Positions 1 through 8,531 of a DNA stretch of 64,000 nt are shown piece after piece. Both the position numbers and the translations under genes were made by a program. Position 1 is the stretch's first letter. Each line of letters starts with the position of its first letter. Source of the DNA: Denitratisoma sp. (GTDB lineage Bacteria > Pseudomonadota > Gammaproteobacteria > Burkholderiales > Rhodocyclaceae); NCBI GenBank assembly GCA_032027165.1, contig JAVSMO010000001.1, positions 1,112,879 through 1,176,878 on the forward strand, written 5' to 3'. Below the pieces are notes generated by a model that did no database searches, was not told the origin of the DNA, and saw only the letters and a program-made list of their open reading frames with translations.

Positions 1-185
1 GCGCCGTAATCGACGAAGGCCGCTTCGAGGCTGGGCTCGATGCGGGTGATCACGGCCTTGTAGATGTTGCTCTTGCGTTGTTCCTTGGCGGCCGATTCGA
101 TATCGAGGTCAATCAGTTTCTGGCCATCGACGATCGCGACGCGGAGTTCCTCGGCCTGCGTCGCATTGAACAGCATGCGTTTCAT
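1..185 (-). CDS. rne: Ribonuclease E, N-terminal fragment (runs off window)
   Basis: RNase E is the essential endoribonuclease that starts mRNA decay, matures rRNA and tRNA, and scaffolds the degradosome at the inner membrane. Only the first 61 codons are present. The product begins [20 protein letters not shown], and its residues [20 protein letters not shown] are the start of the S1 RNA-binding domain typical of RNase E/G. The ATG at 185-183 is the only sensible start. The gene is divergent from rluC, a common pairing in Beta- and Gammaproteobacteria. RNase G shares this S1 start, but its N-terminus differs, so rne is preferred. Confidence 0.93.
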   Translation of the reverse strand, partial: MKRMLFNATQAEELRVAIVDGQKLIDLDIESAAKEQRKSNIYKAVITRIEPSLEAAFVDYG

Positions 186-557
186 TGTTTTGTTCTCCCG
201 CGCGCAAACACGGGAAGACAAGCCGCATCCGGTTCAGACGGATTGTAATTAGTTTGGCTGGTTTGAAATCATCAAAGTCGTCAAGGGCAAACTAATGTCA
301 GGTTTGTCTTTTTTGTCCTGAAATGACGTCAGGACTGTGTGTTCCGCGAGTGCTAAGTGCGCGCAAATCAAGTAGTATCGCTGCTTGCGGTGAGCGAATT
401 AACCTTTGTGCGGCTCGCTTGAGTCGATTGACCGACTGCATTCCGGCGTACCGTCCAATGCCGCTTCGGGTCATGGGGCGCGCATCCGGAACCAACCTGA
501 ATTATTCTTCATGGCCGGTCCCCAAGAATGGGCAAACCAGCCGGCAGTATATTCAAA
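186..557. other. rne-rluC divergent intergenic region
   Basis: About 370 bases without a convincing gene separate the rne start (185) from the preferred rluC start (558). It should hold both promoters and the rne 5' leader, which in other proteobacteria carries the RNase E autoregulatory structure. On the minus strand TACAAT (247-242) is a possible -10 for rne, without a good -35. A 7-bp inverted repeat lies at 315-335. I found no clean sigma-70 promoter for rluC. Short open frames here lack family features. Confidence 0.6.
315..335. repeat. Inverted repeat in the rne-rluC intergenic region
   Basis: GTCCTGA (315-321) and TCAGGAC (329-335) are perfect inverted copies separated by 7 bases. A T-run lies just before it on the plus strand, so it is not a rho-independent terminator in either direction (read on the minus strand the hairpin is followed by A's). 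It could be an RNA hairpin in the rne leader or a DNA operator. Confidence 0.5.
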
Positions 558-1535
558 ATGAAGGAGTTAAGCAAAGCTTCCGTTACCCGCCGGGAGATCG
601 GCGAGGAGGCGGAGGGCCAGCGAATCGACAACTATCTGGTTCGCGTCTGCAAGGGCGTACCGAAGAGTCACGTCTATCGCATCCTCAGAAGCGGCGAGGT
701 ACGGGTCAATAGCAAGCGGGTCGGACCGGAGTACCGGCTGCAATCCGGTGATGAAGTGCGCATACCGCCCCTGAAGCTTGGGTCGGAGCCGAAACCGGTG
801 GTGCCGGCTGGGCGGGAATACTGCATCGTTCGCGAGGACGATGGCCTGCTGGTGGTCGACAAGCCGGCAGGCATGGCGGTGCATGGCGGCAGCGGGGTGA
901 GCTTCGGTGTCATTGAGCAGTTGCGCCGGCAAAGGCCGCAGGCGCGCTTCCTGGAACTCGCGCATCGGCTCGATCGGGAGACCTCCGGCCTGCTGCTGAT
1001 TGCCAAGAAACGTTCGGTTCTGACGGCGTTGCATGACATGTTCCGAGAGGGGCGTATCGAAAAGCGTTATCTGGCCCTCGTCAAGGGCCGCTGGCGTGAG
1101 CCGCTGCGGCATGTCAGGTTGGCGTTGCACAAGCACCTGACCGAGGAAGGGGAGCGCCGCGTCAGCGTGTCGAAAGAAGGGAAATTTGCGCATAGTATCG
1201 TTCGCTTGGTCGCCCGCTGGGAAAACTTCAGCCTGGTCGAGGTGGAACTTGAAACGGGGAGGACGCACCAGATTCGAGTGCATTTGGCACATCTTGGCTA
1301 TCCTATCTGCGGAGATGACAAGTATGGCGATTTTGCCCTGAACAAGGCCTTGCAAAAACGGGGCCTCGGCCGCATGTTTTTGCATGCGGCGAAGCTGGCG
1401 CTGAACCACCCTGCAACGGGCGAGCGGTTGGATCTGGCCGTAGCGCTGCCGGAGGATTTGTCGGCGTTTCTCCAGCGACTGGAAGAAAGCGAAAAGAGAG
1501 AGTATGGGGCGGAATTACCAATTGGTGGTGTTTGA
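558..1535 (+). CDS. rluC: 23S rRNA pseudouridine synthase RluC
   Basis: RluC isomerises U955, U2504 and U2580 of 23S rRNA to pseudouridine (E. coli numbering). An N-terminal S4-like RNA-binding domain (about residues 10-60) precedes the RluA-type catalytic domain. The catalytic aspartate is D139 in the motif HRLDRETSG, and the later GRTHQIRVHLA motif is typical of the family. I prefer the ATG at 558 because the protein then begins just before the conserved domain; an in-frame ATG at 528 would add 10 residues. Neither has a strong Shine-Dalgarno sequence. Length 325 aa is normal. The end overlaps the HAD gene by 32 bases. RluD is the alternative, but the position next to rne favours RluC. Confidence 0.9.
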   Translation: MKELSKASVTRREIGEEAEGQRIDNYLVRVCKGVPKSHVYRILRSGEVRVNSKRVGPEYRLQSGDEVRIPPLKLGSEPKPVVPAGREYCIVREDDGLLVVDKPAGMAVHGGSGVSFGVIEQLRRQRPQARFLELAHRLDRETSGLLLIAKKRSVLTALHDMFREGRIEKRYLALVKGRWREPLRHVRLALHKHLTEEGERRVSVSKEGKFAHSIVRLVARWENFSLVEVELETGRTHQIRVHLAHLGYPICGDDKYGDFALNKALQKRGLGRMFLHAAKLALNHPATGERLDLAVALPEDLSAFLQRLEESEKREYGAELPIGGV

Positions 1536-2160
1536 TTGGGACGGCACGCTGCTGGACTCGGCAGGGGCGATTGTCACCTGCATGCAGGCGGCAGCCATCG
1601 ATCTCGGATTGACCCCGCCGGACGAAAAAACAGCGCGGCAGGTTATTGGCCTTGGCTTGCACGACGCACTGTCGCAAGCCTTGCCGGGCGTGCCTTCCGG
1701 CGAATACAAGCGCATTGCCGAACGTTACCGGCATCATTATCTTTCCCGGGACCATGAGCTTTCGCTATTTTCCGGCGCCCACGAACTGGTGGGGGAATTG
1801 CACGAATCCGGATGCCTCCTGGGGGTCGCCACCGGCAAGAGCCGGCTGGGCTTGAATCGAGCGCTGGAGGCCTCCGGCCTCAAGGGATTCTTTCATGCCA
1901 CGCGTTGCGCCGATGAGTGCAGTTCCAAGCCTGCACCCGACATGCTGCTGGAGATCATGGATGAACTCGGTGCGGCGCCGGACCAGACCCTGATGGTTGG
2001 CGATACGACGCATGATCTGCAGATGGCAAAAAATGCAGGCGTTGATGCGCTGGCGGTTGGTTATGGTGCGCATCCACGCGAGGCGCTGCAGGCGGAACGG
2101 CCCCTCGGTCTGTTTGATGAATTTGCACAATTGACGGAATGGCTGAGACGACACGGATGA
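1504..2160 (+). CDS. HAD-superfamily phosphatase, phosphoglycolate phosphatase-like
   Basis: A 218-aa hydrolase of HAD subfamily IA. The nucleophile motif DWDGTLLDS has D11 and D13, a threonine sits at about T110, the lysine is K142 (SSKPAPDML), and the acidic motif is GDTTHDLQMA with D167 and D171. The whole catalytic set is intact. Likely a small phosphomonoesterase such as phosphoglycolate phosphatase, but specificity cannot be read from sequence. It starts inside the end of rluC and ends in an ATGA-type junction with the Rieske gene, so it is translated from the rluC operon. This rluC-HAD-Rieske-sppA order recurs in betaproteobacteria. Confidence 0.88.
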   Translation: MGRNYQLVVFDWDGTLLDSAGAIVTCMQAAAIDLGLTPPDEKTARQVIGLGLHDALSQALPGVPSGEYKRIAERYRHHYLSRDHELSLFSGAHELVGELHESGCLLGVATGKSRLGLNRALEASGLKGFFHATRCADECSSKPAPDMLLEIMDELGAAPDQTLMVGDTTHDLQMAKNAGVDALAVGYGAHPREALQAERPLGLFDEFAQLTEWLRRHG

Positions 2161-2480
2161 TTTGCGCCAGTGTCGAAGTGACAGACGGTGGCAAGGGGGT
2201 TCGCTTTGAGATTCCGACGGAATCAGGCCTGCAACCGGCCTTTGTCGTGCGGCATGGCGGGCAGGTGTACGGCTACATCAATCGTTGTGCGCACATTGGT
2301 GTCGAGCTGGACTGGCAGCCCGGGGAGTTCTTCGACGATTCCGGGCTATACTTGGTTTGCGCGACGCATGGCGCGGCCTATCTGCCGGATAGCGGAGAGT
2401 GCATTGCCGGACCCTGCCGGGGAGCCAGGCTGACGCGACTGGACATCCATGAGCATGATGGCGTTGTTTACCTGAAATAG
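2157..2480 (+). CDS. Stand-alone Rieske [2Fe-2S] protein
   Basis: A small soluble Rieske ferredoxin-like electron carrier of 107 aa. Cluster ligands are visible as CAH (C44, H46) and CATH (C68, H71), i.e. C-x-H-x21-C-x2-H. The spacer is longer than the 15-17 residues of typical Rieske ferredoxins. There is no signal peptide or membrane segment, so it should be cytoplasmic. I chose ATG 2157 because it overlaps the HAD stop as ATGA; ATG 2139 would add 6 residues. Lying between a phosphatase and an SppA-like protease, it has no neighbouring oxygenase. Its partner is unknown. Confidence 0.85.
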   Translation: MICASVEVTDGGKGVRFEIPTESGLQPAFVVRHGGQVYGYINRCAHIGVELDWQPGEFFDDSGLYLVCATHGAAYLPDSGECIAGPCRGARLTRLDIHEHDGVVYLK

Positions 2481-2493
2481 CGACCTGAGCAAT

Positions 2494-3447
2494 ATGCCAG
2501 ACACACCCGACAACGATCCCGTCTGGGAGCGGAAGATCATCGAAAAGCTGGCACTGGAGACGTTGGCCGAGCAAAAGCGCCGTCGTCGCTGGGGCATTTT
2601 CTTCAGGGTTCTGGGTTTTGCGTACCTGACCTTTCTGATCGTTGCCCTGGGTGACTGGGGGGGGGCTTCCGATACGCTCGGCGATGGCAAGAAGCATACG
2701 GCGCTGGTCCAGCTGAATGGCGTCATCAAGCCGACCGGTGAGGCGAGTGCGGAAAAGATCACCGAATCGCTTCAGGCGGCGTTCAAGGACCATGGCACGC
2801 AGGGAGTGATCCTGCGCATCAATAGCCCGGGAGGAAGCCCGGTCCAGTCCGGCATCATCAACGACGAGATTCGTCGCCTGCGCGCCAAGCACCCGAACAT
2901 TCCGCTGTATGCCGTGGTGGAGGACGTGTGCGCCTCGGGTGGCTACTACGTCGCAGCTGCGGCCGACAAGATATTCGTAGACAAGGCCAGCATCGTGGGA
3001 TCTATCGGCGTCTTGATGGATGGTTTCGGCTTTACTGGGACAATGGACAAGCTCGGGGTTGAGCGGCGCCTGCTGACCGCCGGAGAGAATAAGGGCTTTC
3101 TGGATCCCTTCTCGCCCCAGGACGCCCAGCATAAACAGCATGCCCAAATATTGCTCGACGATATCCACAGGCAGTTCATCGACGTAGTGCGAAAAGGCAG
3201 AGGCAAGCGTCTGAAGGAGTCACCTGAACTGTTCAGCGGCCTCATGTGGACCGGTGCCAAGAGCATCGAACTCGGGCTTGCCGACGAACTGGGCAGCGTT
3301 GAATACGTAGCGCGCGATGTGATCAAGGCCGAGGACATCCGCGACTACACGATGCGGGCCAGCCTGACCGAGCGTTTTGCAAAGCAGTTTGGCACGGACC
3401 TGGCCGAAGGCATCATGGATGTCGTCGGCAAGGTAGGTCTCAGATAG
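2494..3447 (+). CDS. sppA: Signal peptide peptidase SppA-like, family S49 protease
   Basis: A membrane-anchored serine protease that cleaves remnant signal peptides. After a charged cytoplasmic start comes one membrane segment (about residues 35-52), then a single S49 domain. The probable Ser-Lys dyad is S148 (CASGGYY) and K200 (ENKGFLDPF), and the NSPGGSP motif lies at 110-116. At 317 aa it is the short, single-domain SppA type, not the duplicated 600-aa E. coli form. It is last in the rluC operon and ends 2 bases from a convergent methyltransferase gene. Substrates here are inferred only from the family. Confidence 0.88.
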   Translation: MPDTPDNDPVWERKIIEKLALETLAEQKRRRRWGIFFRVLGFAYLTFLIVALGDWGGASDTLGDGKKHTALVQLNGVIKPTGEASAEKITESLQAAFKDHGTQGVILRINSPGGSPVQSGIINDEIRRLRAKHPNIPLYAVVEDVCASGGYYVAAAADKIFVDKASIVGSIGVLMDGFGFTGTMDKLGVERRLLTAGENKGFLDPFSPQDAQHKQHAQILLDDIHRQFIDVVRKGRGKRLKESPELFSGLMWTGAKSIELGLADELGSVEYVARDVIKAEDIRDYTMRASLTERFAKQFGTDLAEGIMDVVGKVGLR

Positions 3448-3449
3448 GG

Positions 3450-4163
3450 TCAAGCGGCCAGCAGCAGGAATACCGTCGGTCTTTTATCAAGTGTGGGGAC
3501 CGGGCCTCCACGCCAATCATCAATCCGTTTCGTTGCAATGCTTTCCCTGCTAGTCGTCAGTTCGGACGCCACACAGAGCCGAGTATCCGGTCGGCAGGTC
3601 TCAAGCAGCGCAGCGAACAACGTAGCATTGCGGTATGGCGTCTCGATGAAGATTTGGGTGCGCGTTTCCCGATGCGATTGCCTTTCCAGTTCGATGATGC
3701 GCTTGCAGCGTTCCGGTTCGCGCACCGGCAGGTAGCCGTGAAAGGAGAAGCACTGGCCGTTGAGGCCGGATGCCATCAGCCCCAACAATAGGCTGGAGGG
3801 ACCTACCAGCGGCACCACGCGAATGCCCTTGGCGTGGGCAGCATGCACAAGCAAGGCGCCGGGGTCCGCCACGGCCGGGGCACCGGCCTCGGACATCAGA
3901 CCGGCGGATTGCCCCGCAGCAAGGGGGGCGAGGAGGGCGTCAAGATCGGCTTGGCTCGGCCCGCGTGGCAGTTCCCGAATGTCGATCTCCCGGATCGGAT
4001 GGGTAATGCCGATGCGTTTCAACTCGACTCGTGCGGATTTCGCGTTCTCGACAACGAAATAACGCAGGCTGCGTGCAATGCGCTGCACTTCCTCCGGCAG
4101 TATGGAGTCAGGATTGCTGTCGCCAACGGCGACGGGCACAAGATAAAGCAAACCCGCCGACAT
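3450..4163 (-). CDS. Tetrapyrrole-methylase-family SAM-dependent methyltransferase, RsmI-like
   Basis: A 237-aa member of the corrin/porphyrin methylase fold. It starts LYLVPVAVGD, then has the glycine-rich SEAGAPAVADPG loop and VPLVGPSSLLLGLMASG, the pattern shared with RsmI, which 2'-O-methylates C1402 of 16S rRNA. It is about 50 residues shorter than RsmI and lacks its C-terminal extension, so it is more likely the shorter paralogue common in betaproteobacteria, with unknown substrate. ATG 4163-4161 overlaps the upstream Maf stop by one base (TGATG), which suggests coupled translation. Confidence 0.8.
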   Translation of the reverse strand: MSAGLLYLVPVAVGDSNPDSILPEEVQRIARSLRYFVVENAKSARVELKRIGITHPIREIDIRELPRGPSQADLDALLAPLAAGQSAGLMSEAGAPAVADPGALLVHAAHAKGIRVVPLVGPSSLLLGLMASGLNGQCFSFHGYLPVREPERCKRIIELERQSHRETRTQIFIETPYRNATLFAALLETCRPDTRLCVASELTTSRESIATKRIDDWRGGPVPTLDKRPTVFLLLAA

Positions 4164-4741
4164 CAGGGGACCTGGACGCCTTCCGCGCGAAGCATTTCGC
4201 CAAGTGCGATCAATGGCAGGCCGATGAGGGCGTTCGGGTCGTCGCCGCGCATGCTGGTTAGCAGGGAAATTCCCAGCCCCTCGGATTTGGCGCTGCCGGC
4301 ACAGTGGTAGGGTTGCTCCTTGACCAGATAGCGCTCGATCTCGGCATCTGTCAGTTGGCGAAAGGTCACCTCGGTGGGGATGCCGCAAACCTGGGTATTG
4401 CCGTTGGCGCTGTTGTAGAGACAAAGCCCGGTATGAAAGATCACCGTTCGGCCGCGCATGGCGCGTAACTGCTGGGCTGCGCGATCGTGCGTGAGCGGCT
4501 TTCCGAAACGCTGGGTGTCCAGATAGGCGACTTGGTCGCTGCCGATGATCAGGGCGTCGGGAAAACGGCCGGCGACGGCCATGGCCTTGGCGACGGAGAG
4601 CCTTTCGGCCGTCGCGGCCGGGTCTTCCCCCGGCAATTCGGATTCATCCGTTTCAGGGTTGGCTATCTCAAACGGGATTTGCAAGCGGGCCAGCAATTCA
4701 CGGCGGAACGACGAGGTGGAGGCAAGAACGAGACGGGGCAT
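4163..4741 (-). CDS. yceF: Maf-family nucleotide pyrophosphatase, YceF type
   Basis: Maf proteins hydrolyse modified or non-canonical nucleoside triphosphates to monophosphates. Visible motifs are [12 protein letters not shown] at the start, GSDQVA in the middle and [16 protein letters not shown] near the end. The last is the YceF subgroup pattern (7-methyl-GTP pyrophosphatase in E. coli) and not the dTTP/UTP YhdE pattern. In E. coli yceF also neighbours yceD-rpmF-plsX, here divergently across 70 bases, which supports the assignment. It forms a two-gene unit with the downstream methyltransferase. Length 192 aa is normal. Confidence 0.88.
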   Translation of the reverse strand: MPRLVLASTSSFRRELLARLQIPFEIANPETDESELPGEDPAATAERLSVAKAMAVAGRFPDALIIGSDQVAYLDTQRFGKPLTHDRAAQQLRAMRGRTVIFHTGLCLYNSANGNTQVCGIPTEVTFRQLTDAEIERYLVKEQPYHCAGSAKSEGLGISLLTSMRGDDPNALIGLPLIALGEMLRAEGVQVP

Positions 4742-4772
4742 TGGATTGGTCCGTATTTCGGATGTTATTCTT

Positions 4773-4805
4773 TTGACAGGAAAAGTCGTGGAATGATATC
4801 ATTCC
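4773..4805 (+). promoter_or_regulatory. Probable yceD-rpmF-plsX promoter overlapped by a 16-bp palindrome
   Basis: TTGACA (4773-4778) matches the -35 consensus fully. TATCAT (4797-4802) matches the -10 at 5 of 6 positions, with an 18-base spacer. The -10 lies inside GGAATGATATCATTCC (4790-4805), a perfect 16-bp palindrome. Transcription would begin at about 4809, very near the yceD start codon, so the message may be almost leaderless. A palindrome covering the -10 is the classic position for a repressor. No regulator is encoded nearby. Confidence 0.6.
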
Positions 4806-4811
4806 GTGCTT

Positions 4812-5312
4812 ATGTCGCAACGGGGCATGGTCATCGACAGCCTTGAGTTTGCACGACGGCATGAGGCATTGTCCGGCCGTCTTCAACTCAGCACACTGCC
4901 GCGGCTGGCCGAGGTGCTTTTCGATGCCTCCGGCAGCCTCGGTTTTGAGGTATCTGGCGAAACAGCGGGAGGCGATGCCTTTCTCGCAGTGAAGCTAGAA
5001 GGGACACTGCCACTGATCTGCCAGCGCTGCTTGGGCGAATTGGTGTTTGCATTGAACGTGAGCAGCCGGATGATGCTGGTCGAGCCGGGTTCGCCGTGGC
5101 CCGATGACGGTCAAGCCGGCGGGTTGGAGGACGAGGCCTGCGATGCGATCCAGGTCTCGGGCGACCTGGATCTCGCTCCCCTGCTGGAGGAGGAAATCCT
5201 GCTTGCCTTGCCGATCGCGCCGCGGCATGAACATTGCGAGCCGCCGGTGGCGACGACAGCTTCGAAGGAAGCTTCACCGTTTGCGAAATTGGCCCGGATC
5301 AAGTGCAACTAG
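4812..5312 (+). CDS. yceD: YceD/DUF177 family protein, 23S rRNA accumulation factor
   Basis: A 166-aa member of the DUF177 family. E. coli YceD is needed for normal 23S rRNA accumulation and is cotranscribed with rpmF. The family cysteine pair CQRC is present in [14 protein letters not shown], and the C-terminus carries further conserved acidic and hydrophobic segments. I chose ATG 4812; an in-frame GTG at 4806 and a later ATG are alternatives. No Shine-Dalgarno sequence lies close to any of them, which fits a nearly leaderless message from the promoter at 4773-4802. It is first in the yceD-rpmF-plsX-fab operon. Confidence 0.88.
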   Translation: MSQRGMVIDSLEFARRHEALSGRLQLSTLPRLAEVLFDASGSLGFEVSGETAGGDAFLAVKLEGTLPLICQRCLGELVFALNVSSRMMLVEPGSPWPDDGQAGGLEDEACDAIQVSGDLDLAPLLEEEILLALPIAPRHEHCEPPVATTASKEASPFAKLARIKCN

Positions 5313-5343
5313 TTTTTTCGAATACGTTTTTGAGGAGTACAAC

Positions 5344-5523
5344 ATGGCTGTCCAACAGAACAAGAAGTCGCCTTCGAAGCGTGGCATGCACCGCGCCCAT
5401 GACTTCCTGACCAATCCGCCGCTGGCCGTCGAGCCGACCACCGGGGAAACGCATCTGCGCCACCATATCAGCCCGAGCGGCTATTACCGCGGCAAGAAGG
5501 TCGTCAAGGCCAAGGGCGAGTAA
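5344..5523 (+). CDS. rpmF: 50S ribosomal protein L32
   Basis: A 59-aa structural protein of the large ribosomal subunit. [20 protein letters not shown] is the canonical L32 N-terminus, and [15 protein letters not shown] the canonical C-terminal part. No zinc-binding cysteines are present, as usual for proteobacterial L32. A clear Shine-Dalgarno sequence (GAGGAG, about 5331) precedes the ATG. It sits between yceD and plsX as in E. coli, linking ribosome supply to lipid synthesis. Confidence 0.97.
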   Translation: MAVQQNKKSPSKRGMHRAHDFLTNPPLAVEPTTGETHLRHHISPSGYYRGKKVVKAKGE

Positions 5524-5540
5524 TTCGTGGTTGCCGGCAC

Positions 5541-5556
5541 CCACCCTTTGGGGTGG
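5541..5556 (+). other. Short hairpin between rpmF and plsX
   Basis: CCACCC (5541-5546) and GGGTGG (5551-5556) can form a 6-bp stem with a TTTG loop, 17 bases after the rpmF stop. No T-run follows, so it is not a terminator. It could be a processing or stability element separating rpmF from the fatty-acid genes. Confidence 0.4.
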
Positions 5557-5597
5557 AGCGGCCGTCATCTGCCTCCTCCGGAATCCAAAGCGCGTCG

Positions 5598-6617
5598 ATG
5601 GACGTCACCATCGCAATCGACTGCATGGGCGGCGACCACGGCCCATCCGTCACCTTGCCTGCCGTCTTTCATTTTCTCCAGAGCGACGCACAGGCAGGCG
5701 TGATATTGGTTGGTCTGCCCGGCGAGGTGGAGTCCGCGGTATTGAAGGAGAAGGAGCGATTTGGCAATCGGTTGCGTTTTCAGGCGGCCAGCGAAGTGGT
5801 CGGCATGCACGACCCGGTAGCCACCGCGCTACGAATCAAGAAAGATTCCTCGATGCGGGTCGCCGTAGATCTGGTCAAATCCGGTGATGCTCAAGCGGCA
5901 GTCTCTGCCGGCAATACCGGCGCATTGATGGCAATTTCCCGCTTCGTGTTGAAGACGCTGCCCGGTATCGATCGCCCAGCCATTGCATTTGCCCTTCCCA
6001 CCTTGAAGGGGCATACCTACGTACTCGATCTGGGCGCCAATGTAGATTGCGAGCCGCAGCACTTGCTCCAGTTCGGCATCATGGCGGCGATGCTTGTTTC
6101 GGCGGTGGAACACAAAGATCGCCCTTCGGTCGGTCTCCTCAATATTGGAGAAGAGGATATCAAGGGCAATGAGGTGGTGAAGCAGGCCGGGGAGTTGCTC
6201 AAGGAAAGCGGCCTCAATTTTTTCGGCAATATCGAGGGGGACGATATCTACAAAGGCACGACAGATATCGTGGTCTGCGACGGTTTTGTCGGGAATGTCC
6301 TCCTGAAGACTTCGGAAGGCTTGGCGCACATGTTGGCAACCTTCCTGCGCGAGGAGTTCAGTCGTAGCCTATTCAGAAATATCGCTGCACTTATCGCCTT
6401 GCCGGCACTCAAGGCCTTCAAGAAGCGCGCTGATCCTCGCCGCTACAATGGCGCCAGTCTGCTCGGACTGCGCGGCATAGTCGTCAAGAGCCACGGTTCG
6501 GCGGATCAGATGGCCTTTGCCAAAGCCATCGAGCGTGCAGCAGAAGCCGCTCGCAACCGCCTGGTCGATCGCATCAGCGAACGCATGGCGCGTAACGCGC
6601 CACAAATGGTCCAGTAA
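5598..6617 (+). CDS. plsX: Phosphate acyltransferase PlsX
   Basis: PlsX converts acyl-ACP and phosphate into acyl-phosphate, the donor used by PlsY to make lysophosphatidate. The start [13 protein letters not shown] is diagnostic; LDLGANVDC and [11 protein letters not shown] are further family blocks. Length 339 aa is normal for this peripheral membrane enzyme. I chose ATG 5598 because the conserved domain starts there; ATG 5553 would add 15 unrelated residues. The stop codon directly abuts the fabH ATG. Confidence 0.95.
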   Translation: MDVTIAIDCMGGDHGPSVTLPAVFHFLQSDAQAGVILVGLPGEVESAVLKEKERFGNRLRFQAASEVVGMHDPVATALRIKKDSSMRVAVDLVKSGDAQAAVSAGNTGALMAISRFVLKTLPGIDRPAIAFALPTLKGHTYVLDLGANVDCEPQHLLQFGIMAAMLVSAVEHKDRPSVGLLNIGEEDIKGNEVVKQAGELLKESGLNFFGNIEGDDIYKGTTDIVVCDGFVGNVLLKTSEGLAHMLATFLREEFSRSLFRNIAALIALPALKAFKKRADPRRYNGASLLGLRGIVVKSHGSADQMAFAKAIERAAEAARNRLVDRISERMARNAPQMVQ

Positions 6618-7577
6618 ATGCATGCACGCATAACCGGCACGGGCAGCTATCTGCCCCCCACTGCGCTAACCAACAACGATCTGGTTGCGCGTGGCATTGA
6701 TACCTCGGATGAATGGATCGTCGGGCGCACAGGCATCCGTTGCCGTCACATCGCCGATGAGGGGCAGCAAGCGAGCGATCTTGCTCTGGCGGCCAGCCTG
6801 AAGGCTATCGAAGCTTCCGGCATCAGCGCAGAGAAGATCGATCTCATCATTGTGGCCACATCGACGCCGGATTACATTTTCCCCAGCACTGCCTGCCTGT
6901 TGCAATCCAAGCTCGCCATCAGCGGCGCAGCCGCCTTCGATGTACAGGCTGTCTGCAGCGGTTTTGCCTACGCGCTGACCATGGCCGAGAAATTCATCCA
7001 GTCCGGCAGTCACCGCTGCGCACTGGTGGTTGGTACCGAGGTTTTTTCACGGATTCTTGACTGGAATGATCGGGGGACCTGTGTCCTCTTCGGAGACGGT
7101 GCTGGTGCGGTGGTCCTCGAAGCCAGTGAAGAGACGGGCATTCTCGCCAGCGCACTGCATGCCGATGGTTCGCAGCACGGCATCCTCGAAGTGCCCGGGA
7201 ATATCTGCGGCGGCAAGGTGGTCGGCCAGCCTTTCGTGAAGATGGATGGTCCGGCCGTGTTCAAGTTCGCCGTCAAGGTGCTGGCCGAGGTTGCACAGGA
7301 GGTGCTGGATCGGGCCGGCATGAGCGCCGCCGACATCGATTGGCTGATTCCGCATCAGGCAAACATCCGCATCATCCAGTCGACTGCAAAGAAACTCGGC
7401 CTGCCGATGGACAAGGTCGTCACGACGGTGGATCGCCACGGCAATACCTCGGCTGCCTCGATTCCGCTGGCGTTGGATGCTGCCGTCAGGGATGGGCGCA
7501 TCAAGCGTGGCGACACCCTGATGCTGGAAGGTGTCGGCGGCGGTTTCACCTGGGGCGCAGTGCTTCTCAAATTCTGA
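6618..7577 (+). CDS. fabH: 3-oxoacyl-ACP synthase III (FabH)
   Basis: FabH condenses acetyl-CoA with malonyl-ACP to start each round of type II fatty-acid synthesis. The Cys-His-Asn triad is visible as C113 (AVCSGF), H246 ([10 protein letters not shown]) and N276 (RHGNTSAAS). Length 319 aa is standard. It begins right after the plsX stop and precedes fabD by 13 bases, within one fab operon. Confidence 0.96.
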   Translation: MHARITGTGSYLPPTALTNNDLVARGIDTSDEWIVGRTGIRCRHIADEGQQASDLALAASLKAIEASGISAEKIDLIIVATSTPDYIFPSTACLLQSKLAISGAAAFDVQAVCSGFAYALTMAEKFIQSGSHRCALVVGTEVFSRILDWNDRGTCVLFGDGAGAVVLEASEETGILASALHADGSQHGILEVPGNICGGKVVGQPFVKMDGPAVFKFAVKVLAEVAQEVLDRAGMSAADIDWLIPHQANIRIIQSTAKKLGLPMDKVVTTVDRHGNTSAASIPLALDAAVRDGRIKRGDTLMLEGVGGGFTWGAVLLKF

Positions 7578-7590
7578 CTCCGACGATCTC

Positions 7591-8523
7591 ATGAAATTTG
7601 CACTTGTTTTCCCTGGACAGGGCTCGCAGTCACTCGGCATGATGGCCGCCTACGGTGACAGTACAGTCATCCGCGATACGTTTGCTGAAGCATCTGCTGC
7701 GTTGGGACGCGATCTCTGGCAGCTGGTTTCCGAGGGCCCGGCAGAGGCGCTCAACCAGACGGTGAATACCCAGCCGTTGATGCTGACAGCCGGCATTGCC
7801 GTCTTTCGCCTGTGGCGGGAAAAGGGCGGCAGGGTACCCAACATGGTTGCCGGGCATAGCCTGGGGGAGTACTCGGCGCTGGTCGCTGCCGGGGTGCTGC
7901 GTTTCGCTGATGCGGTGCCCCTCGTCGAGCTCCGCGCCAAGGCGATGCAGGAAGCGGTGCGGGCTGGGGAGGGCGCAATGGCAGCCATTCTCGGACTCGA
8001 TGCCGCCGCAGTGAAAACGGCTTGCGAGGAAAGCGCCCAGGGCCAGGTTGTCGAAGCCGTCAATTTCAACACCCCAGAACAGACCGTGATTGCCGGTCAT
8101 GCCGCCGCTGTCCAGCGTGCCGCCGATACTGCGAAAACAAAGGGTGCCAAGCGTGCCGTCATGCTGCCTGTGTCGGCGCCGTTTCACTGTTCGCTGATGA
8201 AGCCAGCTGCCGAGCGGCTACGCCAAAGGCTGCTTGAGTTGTCTCTGTCGATGCCGCAGATACCTGTCGTGAACAACGCAGACGTGGCTTGCCTATCGGA
8301 TCCGCAGGCAATCAAGGATGCGCTGGTGCGGCAGGCTGCTTCCCCGGTGCGCTGGGTCGAGATCATGCAGGCCATGGCGAATCAGGGTGTCAGTCACGTC
8401 TATGAATGCGGCCCGGGCAAGGTGCTTGCGGGGCTCGTCAAACGTTGCGCCGACGGGCTGGTAGGCGGTGCCATGGCCGATCTGGCCGGGCTTGAAGCGG
8501 CCTTGGCTGCGACGAACGCATAG
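7591..8523 (+). CDS. fabD: Malonyl-CoA:ACP transacylase (FabD)
   Basis: FabD loads malonyl groups from CoA onto acyl carrier protein. The nucleophile elbow GHSLGEYSAL gives S90 and the partner histidine is H199 (PVSAPFHC). The N-terminal FPGQGSQ motif at 7-13 is intact. Length 310 aa is normal. ATG 7591 is preferred over the in-frame 7531, which would lie within fabH and add 20 residues that do not resemble the family. Confidence 0.96.
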   Translation: MKFALVFPGQGSQSLGMMAAYGDSTVIRDTFAEASAALGRDLWQLVSEGPAEALNQTVNTQPLMLTAGIAVFRLWREKGGRVPNMVAGHSLGEYSALVAAGVLRFADAVPLVELRAKAMQEAVRAGEGAMAAILGLDAAAVKTACEESAQGQVVEAVNFNTPEQTVIAGHAAAVQRAADTAKTKGAKRAVMLPVSAPFHCSLMKPAAERLRQRLLELSLSMPQIPVVNNADVACLSDPQAIKDALVRQAASPVRWVEIMQAMANQGVSHVYECGPGKVLAGLVKRCADGLVGGAMADLAGLEAALAATNA

Positions 8524-8531
8524 GGGGCAAT

